A stretch of 64,000 bases of DNA, from assembly GCF_013387465.1 (NCBI RefSeq), contig NZ_VYGV01000016.1, positions 58,872-122,871 of the forward strand, written 5' to 3'. Position numbers and translations under genes: made by a program. The stretch is from Hydrogenophaga aromaticivorans (GTDB taxonomy: Bacteria > Pseudomonadota > Gammaproteobacteria > Burkholderiales > Burkholderiaceae_C). This document shows positions 34,294-45,198 of this stretch, piece after piece. Each line of letters opens with the position of its first letter. Position 1 is the stretch's first letter. The notes beneath the pieces were generated by a model. It was given only the letters and a program-made list of their open reading frames with translations, did no database searches and was not told the origin of the DNA.

Positions 34294-34369
34294 GTCTGTG
34301 CTGGCGGCACGTTTCCTGAGTCGGGGTCGGTGTCGAGCCGGCGCTGTACCCGCTCCGGGCTGCGGGTCG

Positions 34370-36349
34370 CTACGGGTCCGTGGCGGGCGAAGCTAGTGGC
34401 GTTAGCGGCGGCCAGGGCAGTGCGCTGGCCTTGAGCGGGGTGCCGATCGGGGCGGCCGCATGACCCAGCTGCACCGCCTTGAGGTCTTCCGGATTCGGGT
34501 ACTGGTCGAGCAGCAGGTAGTCGAACACGCGCCGCGCGATGGGCGCGGCGTGCGCGGCGCCAAAGCCGGCGTTTTCCACCACCACCGCCAGCGCCACGCG
34601 GGGGTTGTTGACCGGTGCAAAAGCGATGTAGAGCGCGTGGTCGCGCTGGTGCTCTTCGAGCTTGCGGGCGTCGTAGCGGTCTTTCTGGCCAATGGTCACG
34701 GCCTGCGCCGTGCCGGTCTTGCCGCCGCTCTCGTAACCGGCGCCGGCAAACACGCGCGTCGAAGTGCCTTCGGTGGTCACGCCCTGCATGGCCCGCAGAA
34801 CCACATCGATGTTCTCCCGCTTGTAGCCCAGGTTGACCGGTGCGCCAGCCCCCAGGGGGGTGCGCTGCCGTGTCACCACATTCTCCGTGGCGAGCGTGAG
34901 GTGGGGCGTGTACTTGATGCCGCCATTGGCCAGTGTGGCCATGGCGTGGGCGAGCTGCAGCATGGTGAAGTTGTTGTAACCCTGGCCGATGCCCAGCGAG
35001 ATGGTCTCGCCCGCGTACCAGCGCTGCTGCTCGGGCCGCTTGTAGCTGCTGCGCTTCCAGTCCGTGCTGGGCAGCACGCCGCGCACCTCACCCTTGAGGT
35101 CGAGGCCGGTGATCTGGCCAAAGCCCAGCGGTTTCATGAAATCGTGCATGGTGTCCACGCCCATTTCATTGGCCAGCGAGTAATAGTAGGTGTTGCTCGA
35201 CTTGACGATGCTGCGGTACATGTCGACCGCGCCCAGGCCACCATCGCCGTGGCTGCGGAAGCGGTGGTTGCCGAACATCCAGTAGCCCGGGTCGTTGATC
35301 ACGGTGGAGGCGCTGCGAGTGCCGATCTCCAGTGCCCCCAGCGCCATGAACGGCTTGTAGGTGGAGCCCGGGGGGTAGGTGCCTCGCAGCGCCCGGTTGA
35401 GCAGGGGCTTGTCCAGCGATTCGTTGAGCAACTTCCAGTTCTCGGTGTCGATGCCCTCGACGAAGAGGTTGGGATCGAAGGTGGGCTTGCTCACGAAGGC
35501 CAGCACCTCGCCATTGCGCGGATCGATCGCCACCAGCGCGCCGCGGCGTTCGCCGAACATGTCTTCGACCAGCTTCTGCAGCTGGATGTCGATCGCCAGC
35601 ACCACGGTGTTGCCCGGCGTGGCCGGCGTGTTGGCCAGCGAACGCACGGCGCGGCCCCCGGCCGAGGTCTCCACGCGTTCGAAACCGGTGATGCCGTGCA
35701 GCTCGCGTTCGTAGCTCTGTTCGGCGCCGAGCTTGCCGATGTGTTCGGTGCCCCGGTAGTTGGCCTGCTCTTCATCGGGCCATTCTTCAATGGACTCTTT
35801 TTCGCGCTGGTTGATGCGGCCGATGTAGCCGATCACGTGGCTGGCGACTTCGCCATTGGGGTAGCTGCGCAGCAGCCGTGCACGCACATCCACGCCGGGA
35901 AAGCGGTAGCGTTGCACCGTGAAACGGGCCACTTCTTCGTCGGACAGCCGGGTGCGGATCGGCAGCGAGTCGAAGCTGCGGGACTCTTCCTGCAACTTGC
36001 GGAAACGCCGTTTGTCCCGCGGCTGAATGTCCACCAGCTGGCCCAGGGCTTCGATGGTGGCGTCCAGGTCGTCCACCTTGGCGGGGGTGATCTCCAGCGT
36101 GTAGGCCGAGTAGTTGGTCGCCAGCACGCGGCCATGGCGGTCCAGGATCTGGCCCCGGTTGGGCACCACAGGCAACACGGCGGTGCGGTTGCTCTCGGCT
36201 TGCGCGAGCAGGTCGTCATGCCGCATGACCTGCAGATAGACCATGCGCGCGGCCAGCAGACCAAAGGCGACCAGCACCGCCAACCCGGCCGCCAGCACCC
36301 GGGTGCGGAACTGGGCGAGGTCGGCTTCGACGTTGCGCAGCTCAGTCAT
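34370..36349 (-). CDS. mrdA: Penicillin-binding protein 2, elongasome transpeptidase
   Basis: A 659-aa class B PBP making peptidoglycan cross-links during rod elongation. It has one N-terminal membrane anchor (residues about 15-37), a dimerisation domain (NRGQILDRHGRVLATNY) and a transpeptidase domain with catalytic PPGSTYK, the KSSNTYY (SxN) motif and SGGKTGTAQ. It belongs to the mreB-mreC-mreD-mrdA operon on the minus strand. rodA does not follow, unlike in many betaproteobacteria; the window has the effector gene there. Confidence 0.96.
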   Translation of the reverse strand: MTELRNVEADLAQFRTRVLAAGLAVLVAFGLLAARMVYLQVMRHDDLLAQAESNRTAVLPVVPNRGQILDRHGRVLATNYSAYTLEITPAKVDDLDATIEALGQLVDIQPRDKRRFRKLQEESRSFDSLPIRTRLSDEEVARFTVQRYRFPGVDVRARLLRSYPNGEVASHVIGYIGRINQREKESIEEWPDEEQANYRGTEHIGKLGAEQSYERELHGITGFERVETSAGGRAVRSLANTPATPGNTVVLAIDIQLQKLVEDMFGERRGALVAIDPRNGEVLAFVSKPTFDPNLFVEGIDTENWKLLNESLDKPLLNRALRGTYPPGSTYKPFMALGALEIGTRSASTVINDPGYWMFGNHRFRSHGDGGLGAVDMYRSIVKSSNTYYYSLANEMGVDTMHDFMKPLGFGQITGLDLKGEVRGVLPSTDWKRSSYKRPEQQRWYAGETISLGIGQGYNNFTMLQLAHAMATLANGGIKYTPHLTLATENVVTRQRTPLGAGAPVNLGYKRENIDVVLRAMQGVTTEGTSTRVFAGAGYESGGKTGTAQAVTIGQKDRYDARKLEEHQRDHALYIAFAPVNNPRVALAVVVENAGFGAAHAAPIARRVFDYLLLDQYPNPEDLKAVQLGHAAAPIGTPLKASALPWPPLTPLASPATDP

Positions 36350-36399
36350 GGCGTGTGCTGCCTGGCGAAGCGAGAACCGCGCCGTGCGAAGAAGCGCCC

Positions 36400-36481
36400 G
36401 CCCAGGACACCGCCGGGCCGGCTTTGCCGGACGGCTGGTGTCGCCCCCTTGAGGGGGTGACGCCGAAGGCGGCGCGGGGGT
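36400..36481. repeat. Dispersed GC-rich repeat, copy G
   Basis: Lies between mreD and mrdA inside an operon. GGCCGGCTTTGCCGGACGGC, CCCCCTTGAGGGGG and CGAAGGCGGCGCGGGGG blocks follow the same order as copy A. The insertion separates genes that are usually adjacent. Confidence 0.8.
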
Positions 36482-36488
36482 GTTCCAT

Positions 36489-37019
36489 CTAGAGCGGTCG
36501 GTTGTCGTCAGGATTCGGAGCGCGGCGCTGCGGTGCCAGCAGCAGCACGCTGACCACCGGCCAAAAGGCGGCTTCGATCACCGGCGCGAGGAAAAACGAC
36601 CAGCCCGGAAACGCGCCACCCGCCACCATGCGCACCAGCAGTTCCAGCAGATGCGCGGCCATCAGCAGGGGCAGCACCTGCACCGCCTGGGTGGGCACGC
36701 CGAACCACAGCAGGCGCCGGTGCATGGAGACGGCGAGGAAACCCAGCACGGTGTAGGCCATGGCGTGCTGACCGAGCAGGGCGCCTTGTTGCACATCCAT
36801 GGTCAGGCCGAACACGAAGGCCACGCCCACGCCGATGCGCAGTGGCTGGTGCACGCTCCAGAACACCAGCGTGACCGCCAGCAGATCGGGCACCCAGGCG
36901 GCGCGCCCCCACAGGCCGGTGTTCATGAGCATGTTGAGCACCAGGGCGCTCAACAGGCTGAACCAGATGAACAGCGGGTTGGCGGGCAGCAGCAGCTGCT
37001 GGCCGGGACGCATGATCAT
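36489..37019 (-). CDS. mreD: MreD, rod-shape determining membrane protein
   Basis: A 176-aa protein with about five hydrophobic helices and the typical FSLLSALVLNML and FVFGLTMDVQQGALLGQHA blocks. MreD links MreC with the peptidoglycan synthases. The start overlaps the mreC stop (ATGA); the end is followed by repeat copy G and mrdA. Confidence 0.93.
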   Translation of the reverse strand: MIMRPGQQLLLPANPLFIWFSLLSALVLNMLMNTGLWGRAAWVPDLLAVTLVFWSVHQPLRIGVGVAFVFGLTMDVQQGALLGQHAMAYTVLGFLAVSMHRRLLWFGVPTQAVQVLPLLMAAHLLELLVRMVAGGAFPGWSFFLAPVIEAAFWPVVSVLLLAPQRRAPNPDDNRPL

Positions 37020-37942
37020 GGTCGTGTGCTCCCGATCCGGGCCGGCGGCGCCGCAGGGGTTTCTTGCAGGGGTGAAGGCGGCAGGTGTTCACCCACCGGT
37101 GCCAGCACCAGCACATGCAGCGCCCCGTGCACCCGCGCCAGCGGCGTGCAGCTGATGCGGTTGAAGGCGGACTCGGCGCGGTGGCCCACAGCGTTGACCC
37201 GGGCCACCGGCAGGCCGGGCGGGTAGACGCCATCGACACCGCTGGTGGTGAGCAGATCGCCCTGGACGATGTCCACATTGGCCAGGGTGTAGCGCAGCTC
37301 CAGCGCGTCGCCCTCGGGTCCGGGTTGGCCGAACGCTACGCTGCGCACGCCGGTGCGCGTATTGAGCACGGGAATGGCCTGGTCGCGGTCGATCAGCAGG
37401 GTGACTTCGGACACCAGCGGATAGACACGGGTGACCTGGCCGAGCACGCCGCTGTCGTCGATCACCGGCGAGCCGAGCGCGATGCCGTGGGCCTGACCGC
37501 GGTCGATCACGATGCGCCGCGAGTAAGGGTCGGCCGCGTCGTACAGCACCTGCGCGCCCATGGAAGGCGTGGTGATGCGCTCGCGCATGGCCAGCAGTTC
37601 GCGCAGGCGCTGGTTCTCCAGCGCCAGCTGCTCCACCTGCAGCGCCCGCTCGGACTGGGTGGCGAGTTGCTGCATGGCCGCACCTTCCCGTTGCTGGGCC
37701 TGGTGCAGGCTGGTGAAATAGCCGCCCATCTGACCCGCCGCCTGGACCGGTTGCATCACCAGCCACTGGAGCGGGTACAAGACCGTGGCCACGGCGCCAC
37801 GCACCGGCGCGGTGATGCGAAAGCGCAGGTCGGCCACCATCAGAAACAAGGCCACGGCGCTGAACACCATGAGCTTGGACAGGGCCGAAGGCCCCTGCTT
37901 GAAGAAGGGGGGCGGGGTGCGGTCCAGGGTGCCCAGTGGCAT
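37016..37942 (-). CDS. mreC: MreC, rod-shape determining protein
   Basis: A 308-aa bitopic protein. One membrane helix (residues about 22-40) is followed by a coiled-coil (QQREGAAMQQLATQSERAL) and the beta-barrel periplasmic domain (GAQVLYDAADPYSRRIVID, VTRVYPLVSEVTLLID). It bridges MreB and the elongation synthases. Order and spacing within mreBCD are standard. Confidence 0.95.
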   Translation of the reverse strand: MPLGTLDRTPPPFFKQGPSALSKLMVFSAVALFLMVADLRFRITAPVRGAVATVLYPLQWLVMQPVQAAGQMGGYFTSLHQAQQREGAAMQQLATQSERALQVEQLALENQRLRELLAMRERITTPSMGAQVLYDAADPYSRRIVIDRGQAHGIALGSPVIDDSGVLGQVTRVYPLVSEVTLLIDRDQAIPVLNTRTGVRSVAFGQPGPEGDALELRYTLANVDIVQGDLLTTSGVDGVYPPGLPVARVNAVGHRAESAFNRISCTPLARVHGALHVLVLAPVGEHLPPSPLQETPAAPPARIGSTRP

Positions 37943-37994
37943 GTCGGGAAAGGCTCGCGGGTGGTGCGGTCAGGCCGGAAACCGGCGCGGGGGC

Positions 37995-39113
<1,119 letters not shown>

Positions 39114-39305
39114 CTACAAGTCTTTGATTCAGCGACAAAAACTGTTTCGGCGCGGGATTTGCCGCTAAACCTTGGATAATACCGCATCCCCTGTGCATAA
39201 CTTCGCCCATCAAGGGGCTAAATCTTCCCTTTACACCCCGTTTCAGCGCACTTGGGGCGCTGTTTGGGTGGTTTCTTTTTTCTTACTCCGGAACCGAGTT
39301 CTGCC

Positions 39306-39605
39306 ATGTCCCTGACCTTGTCCGACATCGGGCGCATCGCCAACCTGGCGCGCCTGGAACTGAGCGGTACCCAAAGCGAGCGCATGCTGGGCCAGCTCAA
39401 CGGCTTTTTTGACATCGTCGAGCAGATGAACGCGGTCGACACCACCGGTGTCGAGCCGCTGGCCCACCCCACCGCCGTGATCGATCACGTCAGCCTGCGC
39501 CTGCGCCCGGACGTTGCGAGCGAACCCAACAACCGCGAAGCGAACCAGAAGAGCGCGCCCGCCGTCGAGCGGGGTCTGTTCCTCGTGCCCAAGGTGATCG
39601 AATGA
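39306..39605 (+). CDS. gatC: GatC, aspartyl/glutamyl-tRNA amidotransferase subunit C
   Basis: A 99-aa stabilising subunit of GatCAB, which converts mischarged Glu-tRNA(Gln) or Asp-tRNA(Asn). It begins [20 protein letters not shown], and the C-terminal loop ends [10 protein letters not shown]. It overlaps gatA by 4 bases (ATGA). The start is chosen by family alignment over an in-frame start at 39252. Confidence 0.95.
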   Translation: MSLTLSDIGRIANLARLELSGTQSERMLGQLNGFFDIVEQMNAVDTTGVEPLAHPTAVIDHVSLRLRPDVASEPNNREANQKSAPAVERGLFLVPKVIE

Positions 39606-41092
39606 ACGAGCTCCACCACCTGGGCGTGGCCGAACTGGCCGCCGCCATTGCCGACAAGAAGACCTCCAGCGTCGAAGCCGCGCAGCACCTGCTGGCGCGC
39701 GCCAAGGAACACCAGAACCTCGGCGCCTATTTGGCGTTCAACGAAGACCTGACACTGGCGCAGGCCCAGGCCGCTGATGCACGCATCGCTGCGGGCGAGC
39801 GAGGCCCGCTGCTCGGCGTGCCGCTGGCGCACAAGGACATCTTCGTCACCCAGGGTTTCCCCACCACCGCCGGCTCCAAGATGCTGGCCGGTTACCAGAG
39901 CCCGTTCGACGCCACCGTGGTGAGCCAGCTCGCCGCCGCCGGCGCCGTGACCCTGGGCAAGCTCAACTGCGACGAGTTCGCCATGGGCTCGGGCAACGAC
40001 AACTCGGCCTACGCGCCGGTGCACAACCCCTGGGACACGGCCCGCGTGCCCGGCGGTTCCTCGGGCGGCTCGGCCGCCGCCGTGGCCGCGCGCCTGGTGC
40101 CCGCCGCCACCGGCACCGACACTGGCGGCTCGATCCGCCAGCCCGCCAGCTTCACCGGCATCACCGGCATCAAGCCCACCTACGGCCGCTGCTCGCGTTA
40201 CGGCATGGTTGCCTTCGCCTCCAGCCTGGACCAGGCCGGTCCGATGGCGCGCAGCGCCGCCGACTGCGCCACGCTGCTGAGCGCGATGGCCGGCCCCGAC
40301 ATCGACCGCGACTCCACCAGCCTCGACCACCCCGCCGAGGACTACACGCGCCTGCTGGGGCTGGCCCGCGAAGGCGCCATGGCTGCGATGCCGCTCAAGG
40401 GCTTGCGCATCGGCCTGCCGACCGAGTTCTTTGGTGCCGGTTGCGCGCCCGACGTGCTGGCCGCCGTGCGCGCCGCGTTGTCCGAATACGAAAAACTCGG
40501 CGCCACGCTGGTCGACATTTCGCTGCCGCGCACCGAGCTGTCCATCCCTGTTTACTACATCATCGCGCCGGCCGAAGCGTCGTCCAACCTCAGCCGCTTC
40601 GACGGCGTGAAGTTCGGTCACCGCGCCGCCAAGTTCGACGACCTGGCCGACATGTACAAGAAGTCGCGCAGCGAAGGCTTCGGGCCCGAGGTGCAGCGCC
40701 GCATCATGATCGGCACCTATGTGCTGAGCCACGGTTACTACGACGCGTACTACCTCAAGGCACAACAGATCCGCCGCCTGATCGCGCAAGACTTCCAGCA
40801 AGCCTTCACCCAGTGCGACGTGATCGCCGGCCCGGTGGCGCCCACGGTGGCCTGGAAGATCGGCGAGAAGAGCGACGACCCGGTCGCCAACTACCTCGCC
40901 GACATCTACACCCTGTCCACCTCGCTCGCCGGCCTGCCCGGCATGAGCGTGCCGGCCGGCTTCGGCGCGGCGAACATGCCGGTGGGCCTGCAACTGGTGG
41001 GCAACTATTTCAAGGAAGGCGAACTGCTGCAGACCGCGCACGCCTTCCAGCAGGCCACCGACTGGCACACCCGCGCACCTCAAGGTTTCTGA
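39602..41092 (+). CDS. gatA: GatA, amidase subunit of tRNA amidotransferase
   Basis: A 496-aa amidase signature enzyme releasing ammonia from glutamine. The catalytic Ser-cisSer-Lys triad is visible: Lys in PLAHKDIF, and Ser residues in [13 protein letters not shown] and [12 protein letters not shown]. It lies between gatC (4-base overlap) and gatB (2 bases). Confidence 0.97.
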   Translation: MNELHHLGVAELAAAIADKKTSSVEAAQHLLARAKEHQNLGAYLAFNEDLTLAQAQAADARIAAGERGPLLGVPLAHKDIFVTQGFPTTAGSKMLAGYQSPFDATVVSQLAAAGAVTLGKLNCDEFAMGSGNDNSAYAPVHNPWDTARVPGGSSGGSAAAVAARLVPAATGTDTGGSIRQPASFTGITGIKPTYGRCSRYGMVAFASSLDQAGPMARSAADCATLLSAMAGPDIDRDSTSLDHPAEDYTRLLGLAREGAMAAMPLKGLRIGLPTEFFGAGCAPDVLAAVRAALSEYEKLGATLVDISLPRTELSIPVYYIIAPAEASSNLSRFDGVKFGHRAAKFDDLADMYKKSRSEGFGPEVQRRIMIGTYVLSHGYYDAYYLKAQQIRRLIAQDFQQAFTQCDVIAGPVAPTVAWKIGEKSDDPVANYLADIYTLSTSLAGLPGMSVPAGFGAANMPVGLQLVGNYFKEGELLQTAHAFQQATDWHTRAPQGF

Positions 41093-41094
41093 AT

Positions 41095-42549
41095 ATGAGT
41101 TCCAGCAAATCCCTCCTGGTGCACGGCTACGAGGTCGTGATCGGCTTCGAGACCCACGCCCAGCTCGCCACGCAATCCAAGATCTTCAGCCGCGCGCCCA
41201 CGGCGTTTGGCGCCGAGCCCAACACGCAGGCCTGCGCGGTGGACCTGGCTTTGCCGGGCACGCTGCCGGTGATGAACCGCGGTGCGGTGGAGCACGCCAT
41301 CCGCCTCGGTCTGGCGCTGGGTTCGCACATCGCCGAGCAGAGCGTGTTCGCGCGCAAGAACTACTTCTACCCCGACCTGCCCAAGGGCTACCAGATCAGC
41401 CAGTTCGAGATCCCGGTGGTGCAGGGCGGCGAGGTGAGTTTCTTCCTCGGTGACGAGAAGAAGACCGTGCGCCTGGTGCGCGCGCACCTGGAAGAAGACG
41501 CGGGCAAGAGCCTGCACGAAGAGTTCCACGGCATGAGCGGCATCGACCTGAACCGTGCAGGCACGCCGCTGCTGGAGATCGTGACCGAGCCCGACATGCG
41601 CTCCAGCGCCGAGGCCGTGGCCTACGCGAAAGAGCTGCACAAGACGGTGACATGGATCGGCATCTGCGACGGCAACATGCAGGAAGGTTCGTTCCGCTGC
41701 GACGCCAACGTCTCGGTGCGCAAGCCCGGTGCGGAGTTGGGCACGCGCCGCGAGATCAAGAACCTGAACTCGTTCAAGTTCATGCAGCAGGCAATCGACT
41801 ACGAGGTGCGCTGGCAGATCGAGCAGATCGAAGACGGCCACGCGATCCAGCAGGCCACCGTGCTGTTCGACCCCGACACCGGCGAGACGCGCGCCATGCG
41901 CACCAAGGAAGACGCGGCCGACTACCGCTACTTCCCCGACCCTGATCTGCCGCCGCTGGTGATCGCGCGCGACTGGGTGGAGCAGGTGAAGGCCAACATG
42001 CCCGAGTTGCCGCGCCAGATGGCCGAGCGGCTGGTGCGTGACTACGGTTTGCCCGAGTACGACGCGACCACCGTGACGCAGAGCCCGGCGATGGCGGCCT
42101 ACTTCGAGACCACGGCCAAGGCCAGCGGTCAGGCCAAAATGGCCAGCAACTGGATCATGGGCGAGGTCTCGCGCCGCCTGAACAACGAAGAGAAGGACAT
42201 CGCCCAGGTGCCTGTGAGCGCCGACACGCTGGCTGCGCTGCTCAAGCGCATTGCCGACGGTACGGTGTCGAACAACGCAGCCAAGCAGGTGATGGACGCG
42301 CTGTGGAGCGGAGAGGGCCAGGACGTCGACGCCGTCATCGAAGCCAAGGGCCTCAAGCAGATGAACGACTCCGGCGCGCTGGAAAAAATCATCGACGAGG
42401 TGATGGCCGCCAACGCCCCCATGGTCGAGCAGTTCCGCGCCGGCAAGGACAAGGCTTTCAACGCGCTGGTGGGCCTGGTCATGAAAGCCAGCAAGGGCAA
42501 GGCCAACCCGCAGCAGGCCAACGACCTGCTCAAGCAAAAGCTTCAGTAA
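41095..42549 (+). CDS. gatB: GatB, tRNA-binding/kinase subunit of tRNA amidotransferase
   Basis: A 484-aa subunit that phosphorylates the misacylated tRNA and accepts ammonia from GatA. The family signature [19 protein letters not shown] is complete; the N-terminal [13 protein letters not shown] and the C-terminal YqeY-like helical domain ([11 protein letters not shown] at the end) are normal. Start [11 protein letters not shown] lies 2 bases after gatA. Confidence 0.97.
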   Translation: MSSSKSLLVHGYEVVIGFETHAQLATQSKIFSRAPTAFGAEPNTQACAVDLALPGTLPVMNRGAVEHAIRLGLALGSHIAEQSVFARKNYFYPDLPKGYQISQFEIPVVQGGEVSFFLGDEKKTVRLVRAHLEEDAGKSLHEEFHGMSGIDLNRAGTPLLEIVTEPDMRSSAEAVAYAKELHKTVTWIGICDGNMQEGSFRCDANVSVRKPGAELGTRREIKNLNSFKFMQQAIDYEVRWQIEQIEDGHAIQQATVLFDPDTGETRAMRTKEDAADYRYFPDPDLPPLVIARDWVEQVKANMPELPRQMAERLVRDYGLPEYDATTVTQSPAMAAYFETTAKASGQAKMASNWIMGEVSRRLNNEEKDIAQVPVSADTLAALLKRIADGTVSNNAAKQVMDALWSGEGQDVDAVIEAKGLKQMNDSGALEKIIDEVMAANAPMVEQFRAGKDKAFNALVGLVMKASKGKANPQQANDLLKQKLQ

Positions 42550-42590
42550 AGACAAGGGCACCAGCTGCGGGCTACCTCCGGAGCACGTGC

Positions 42591-42677
42591 CCCACCCAGC
42601 AAACGCCGAAGAACCGGCTCCGCCGGGCCAAAGGCGTTGTCCCCCTCGGGGGGAAGCCGCGCAGCGGCGCAGGGGGG
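42591..42677. repeat. Dispersed GC-rich repeat, copy H
   Basis: CCGGCTCCGCCGGGCC, GTCCCCCTCGGGGGGAAGC and CGCGCAGCGGCGCAGGGGGG match copy E in order and orientation. It lies between the convergent ends of gatB and the DUF4124 gene. Confidence 0.8.
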
Positions 42678-42678
42678 A

Positions 42679-43320
42679 CTACTTCTGCCCCCAGAGCTGG
42701 CGCAGCTTCACCAGCTCTTCGTCGAAGCGCGCGTTGAGGCGCTGTTTTTCCTGGGTCTGTTCCACCACGAAGCGTTGCTGGACCGCGACCTGCTGCTCGT
42801 TGTCTTCCAGCTTGCGGCGCAGCCACAGCGGCGCTTTGCTCACGTCGTTCTGGTAGAACTCCAGCTCGGCGCTGATGTCCTTGCGCTGATCGAGCAGGGC
42901 CTGTGCGCGTTTGTTGACCGCGCTGATCACTTCGTCGATCTGGGCCAGCGCGTCGGCGCGCTCCTTGTCGTGCACGGGCTTGTTCGGGTAGCGGATCAGC
43001 AGCGCCCGATCACGGCGCTTTTCTTCGGCAATTCGGGCCTGCAAGGCTTCTTCGGCCTTCTTCTGGGCGTCGATCCTGGCGCGTTCTTCGGCCGTGTAGC
43101 TCGGTGGCACGACCCGCTTGACCGTCCCGGAGCCCGTGAGTTCGCGCTGTTCCCGGTCCAGGCACTCGGTGATCGGGCGGTCCGATGTGATGCGCCGTCC
43201 TTTGCTGTCAATGCAGGTGTAGATGCCTTTGCCCTGAGCCAGCGCCACCGTCGACACCAGCAGCAGCACGCCCCATGCGATGGACGTTGGCGGGAGCGGC
43301 GGGCGAAGGAAAGCGGGCAA
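42679..43320 (-). CDS. DUF4124-type secreted coiled-coil protein
   Basis: A 213-aa protein with an N-terminal signal peptide (hydrophobic run to VALAQG) followed by a DUF4124 domain (IYTCIDSKGRRITSDRP). The rest is a long charged coiled coil (residues about 75-210). Function unknown; an envelope location is likely. It ends immediately at repeat copy H and starts 10 bases from the pyrE stop, so it may be cotranscribed with pyrE. Confidence 0.75.
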   Translation of the reverse strand: MPAFLRPPLPPTSIAWGVLLLVSTVALAQGKGIYTCIDSKGRRITSDRPITECLDREQRELTGSGTVKRVVPPSYTAEERARIDAQKKAEEALQARIAEEKRRDRALLIRYPNKPVHDKERADALAQIDEVISAVNKRAQALLDQRKDISAELEFYQNDVSKAPLWLRRKLEDNEQQVAVQQRFVVEQTQEKQRLNARFDEELVKLRQLWGQK

Positions 43321-43329
43321 AGTGGATCC

Positions 43330-44046
43330 TCAGGCTACGCCGTAGCGCTGGCGGTAGGCCAGCACCCGGTCGCGGTGGCTGGCAAGTTCGTCGCCAGTGT
43401 TCTGCCTCAGATACTGCAGCAAATCGGCCAAGGTCGCAATGGCACAGACCTGCAGGCCGAGCTGGTTCCGCACGTATTGCACCGCGCTGTGCTCCACGTC
43501 ACGCTGCACGCCGTCGGCGCCGACCTCGGTGGCCTTCTCCTGGCGGTCCAGCGCGATCGCCACCGCATGGGGCGTGGCGCCAGCGGCCTGGATCAGGGCG
43601 ATGGATTCGCGGGCGGCGGTGCCGGCCGACATCACGTCATCGACGATCAGCACCCGGCCCTGGAGCGGCGCACCCACCAGCGAACCCCCTTCGCCGTGGT
43701 CCTTGGCTTCCTTGCGGTTGTAGGCAAACGGCACGTTGCGCCCCAGGCGCGCCAACTCGATGGCGACCGCCGCACCGAGCGGAATGCCCTTGTACGCTGG
43801 GCCGAAAATCATGTCGAATTCGATGCCGCTTTCCAGCAGGGCTTTTGCATAGAATTGCGCGAGCCGACCGAGCTTGGCGCCGTCATCGAACAGGCCAGCG
43901 TTGAAAAAGTAAGGCGAGAGCCGTCCCGCCTTGGTCTTGAACTCGCCAAAGCGCAGCACGCCCGAGTCCACGCAGAACTGCACGAAGTCCTGTGCCAGCG
44001 CACCGTCTTTTGTTCCGGCAGCCGCCGAGCTCGCTTCCAACACCAT
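43330..44046 (-). CDS. pyrE: Orotate phosphoribosyltransferase
   Basis: A 238-aa enzyme forming orotidine 5'-phosphate from orotate and PRPP. The PRPP loop VLIVDDVMSAGTA and the FGEFKTKAGRLSPYFFN start block are clear. The chosen ATG (MVLEASSA) shares the CATG palindrome with the start of xth on the other strand; the N-terminus is about 13 residues longer than many homologues. A GTG directly after the ATG is an alternative. Confidence 0.94.
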   Translation of the reverse strand: MVLEASSAAAGTKDGALAQDFVQFCVDSGVLRFGEFKTKAGRLSPYFFNAGLFDDGAKLGRLAQFYAKALLESGIEFDMIFGPAYKGIPLGAAVAIELARLGRNVPFAYNRKEAKDHGEGGSLVGAPLQGRVLIVDDVMSAGTAARESIALIQAAGATPHAVAIALDRQEKATEVGADGVQRDVEHSAVQYVRNQLGLQVCAIATLADLLQYLRQNTGDELASHRDRVLAYRQRYGVA

Positions 44047-44848
44047 GGGGAAATCCTTGTTCAAACTGACCAGCCTCAACCTCAACGGCATCCGCTCCGC
44101 CAGCACCAAGGGGCTGGAAGCGTGGCTCGCCAAGCATGCGCCCGATTGTATTTGTGTGCAGGAAGTCAAGGCGCAGGCGCCCGACGTCAGCGGGCGCTTC
44201 GAGGCCCTCGCCGGACTCAAGGGCCATTTTCACTTCGCCGAGAAGAAGGGCTATTCCGGCGTCGCCGTCTACACGCGCCATGAGCCCAGCGACGTGGTGG
44301 TGGGTTTCGACGGCGGCGAGTTCGATGCCGAAGGCCGATACGTGGAGCTGCGTTTCGACACGCCCACCGCGAAACGTTCCATCATCAGCGTCTACTGCCC
44401 CAGCGGCTCTTCAGGCCCCGAGCGGCAGGAAGCCAAATACCGCTTTCTGGATGTGTTCTACCCGCACCTGATGGCGCTCAAGGGCCAGCGCGAGTTCATC
44501 ATCTGCAGCGACGTCAACATCGCCCACCAGAACGCCGACCTGAAAAACTGGCGCAGCAACCAGAAGAACAGCGGCTTCCTGCCCGAAGAGCGCGCGTGGA
44601 TGACCAAGCTGCTGACCGATGGCGGCCTGGTCGACGTGTACCGCCGTCTGCAGCCCGACACCACCGACACCTGCTACACGTGGTGGAGCAACCGCGGCCA
44701 GGCCTACGCGAACAACGTGGGGTGGCGGCTGGATTACCACCTGGCCACGCCGGCGCTGGCCGAACACGCGCGCACCGAAGCGATCTACAAGGCCGAGAAG
44801 TTCAGCGACCACGCGCCGATCACGATCGAATACGACTTCACGCTCTGA
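44045..44848 (+). CDS. xth: Exodeoxyribonuclease III
   Basis: A 267-aa AP endonuclease and 3'-5' exonuclease of base-excision repair. The motifs LTSLNLNGIRSA, CVQEVKAQ (metal Glu), IICSDVNIAH (the family's usual GDxN/ND stretch reads SDVN), RLDYHLATP and SDHAPI are in order. The ATG overlaps the pyrE start codon by two bases. A TTG at 44057 would remove the overlap but is less likely. Confidence 0.94.
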   Translation: MGKSLFKLTSLNLNGIRSASTKGLEAWLAKHAPDCICVQEVKAQAPDVSGRFEALAGLKGHFHFAEKKGYSGVAVYTRHEPSDVVVGFDGGEFDAEGRYVELRFDTPTAKRSIISVYCPSGSSGPERQEAKYRFLDVFYPHLMALKGQREFIICSDVNIAHQNADLKNWRSNQKNSGFLPEERAWMTKLLTDGGLVDVYRRLQPDTTDTCYTWWSNRGQAYANNVGWRLDYHLATPALAEHARTEAIYKAEKFSDHAPITIEYDFTL

Positions 44849-44859
44849 GATGCTCGGAC

Positions 44860-45198
44860 TCAGTGCCGCTGGGGCAGCTGCGCCTGCAGCGAGCGCACCT
44901 GCTGCTCCAGCGTTTCGATGCGCTGGATGTGGTCCAGCAGCAGGGCCACGGCAAACAGGTCGAGGTCGAAGTCCAGCCGCAGCTTGCTGACGGTGCGCAT
45001 GCGCGTGACGCAGTCGGCGCTAAACATGCGCAGGTCCGCCTCCGACGGGCCGGTCTGCAGCGGCTGCAGCGCGCCGTATTCCACCAGCTCATCCACGTCG
45101 GCGGTGCTGATGCCACAGACCCGCGCCAGCTCGGGCAGCGTGACGCTCTGCACCTCGTCGAGCCAGACCCATTCAACGGCTTGCATGTTGGTGTTCAT
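44860..45198 (-). CDS. cbpM: CbpM-type modulator of the CbpA co-chaperone
   Basis: A 112-aa MerR-like protein. It begins with a MerR-type HTH-like region (VTLPELARVCGISTADVDEL), followed by DFDLDLFAVALLLDHIQRIE and a short coiled coil. CbpM binds the J domain of CbpA and inhibits its co-chaperone and DNA-binding activity. It overlaps cbpA by 4 bases (ATGA). Confidence 0.92.
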   Translation of the reverse strand: MNTNMQAVEWVWLDEVQSVTLPELARVCGISTADVDELVEYGALQPLQTGPSEADLRMFSADCVTRMRTVSKLRLDFDLDLFAVALLLDHIQRIETLEQQVRSLQAQLPQRH

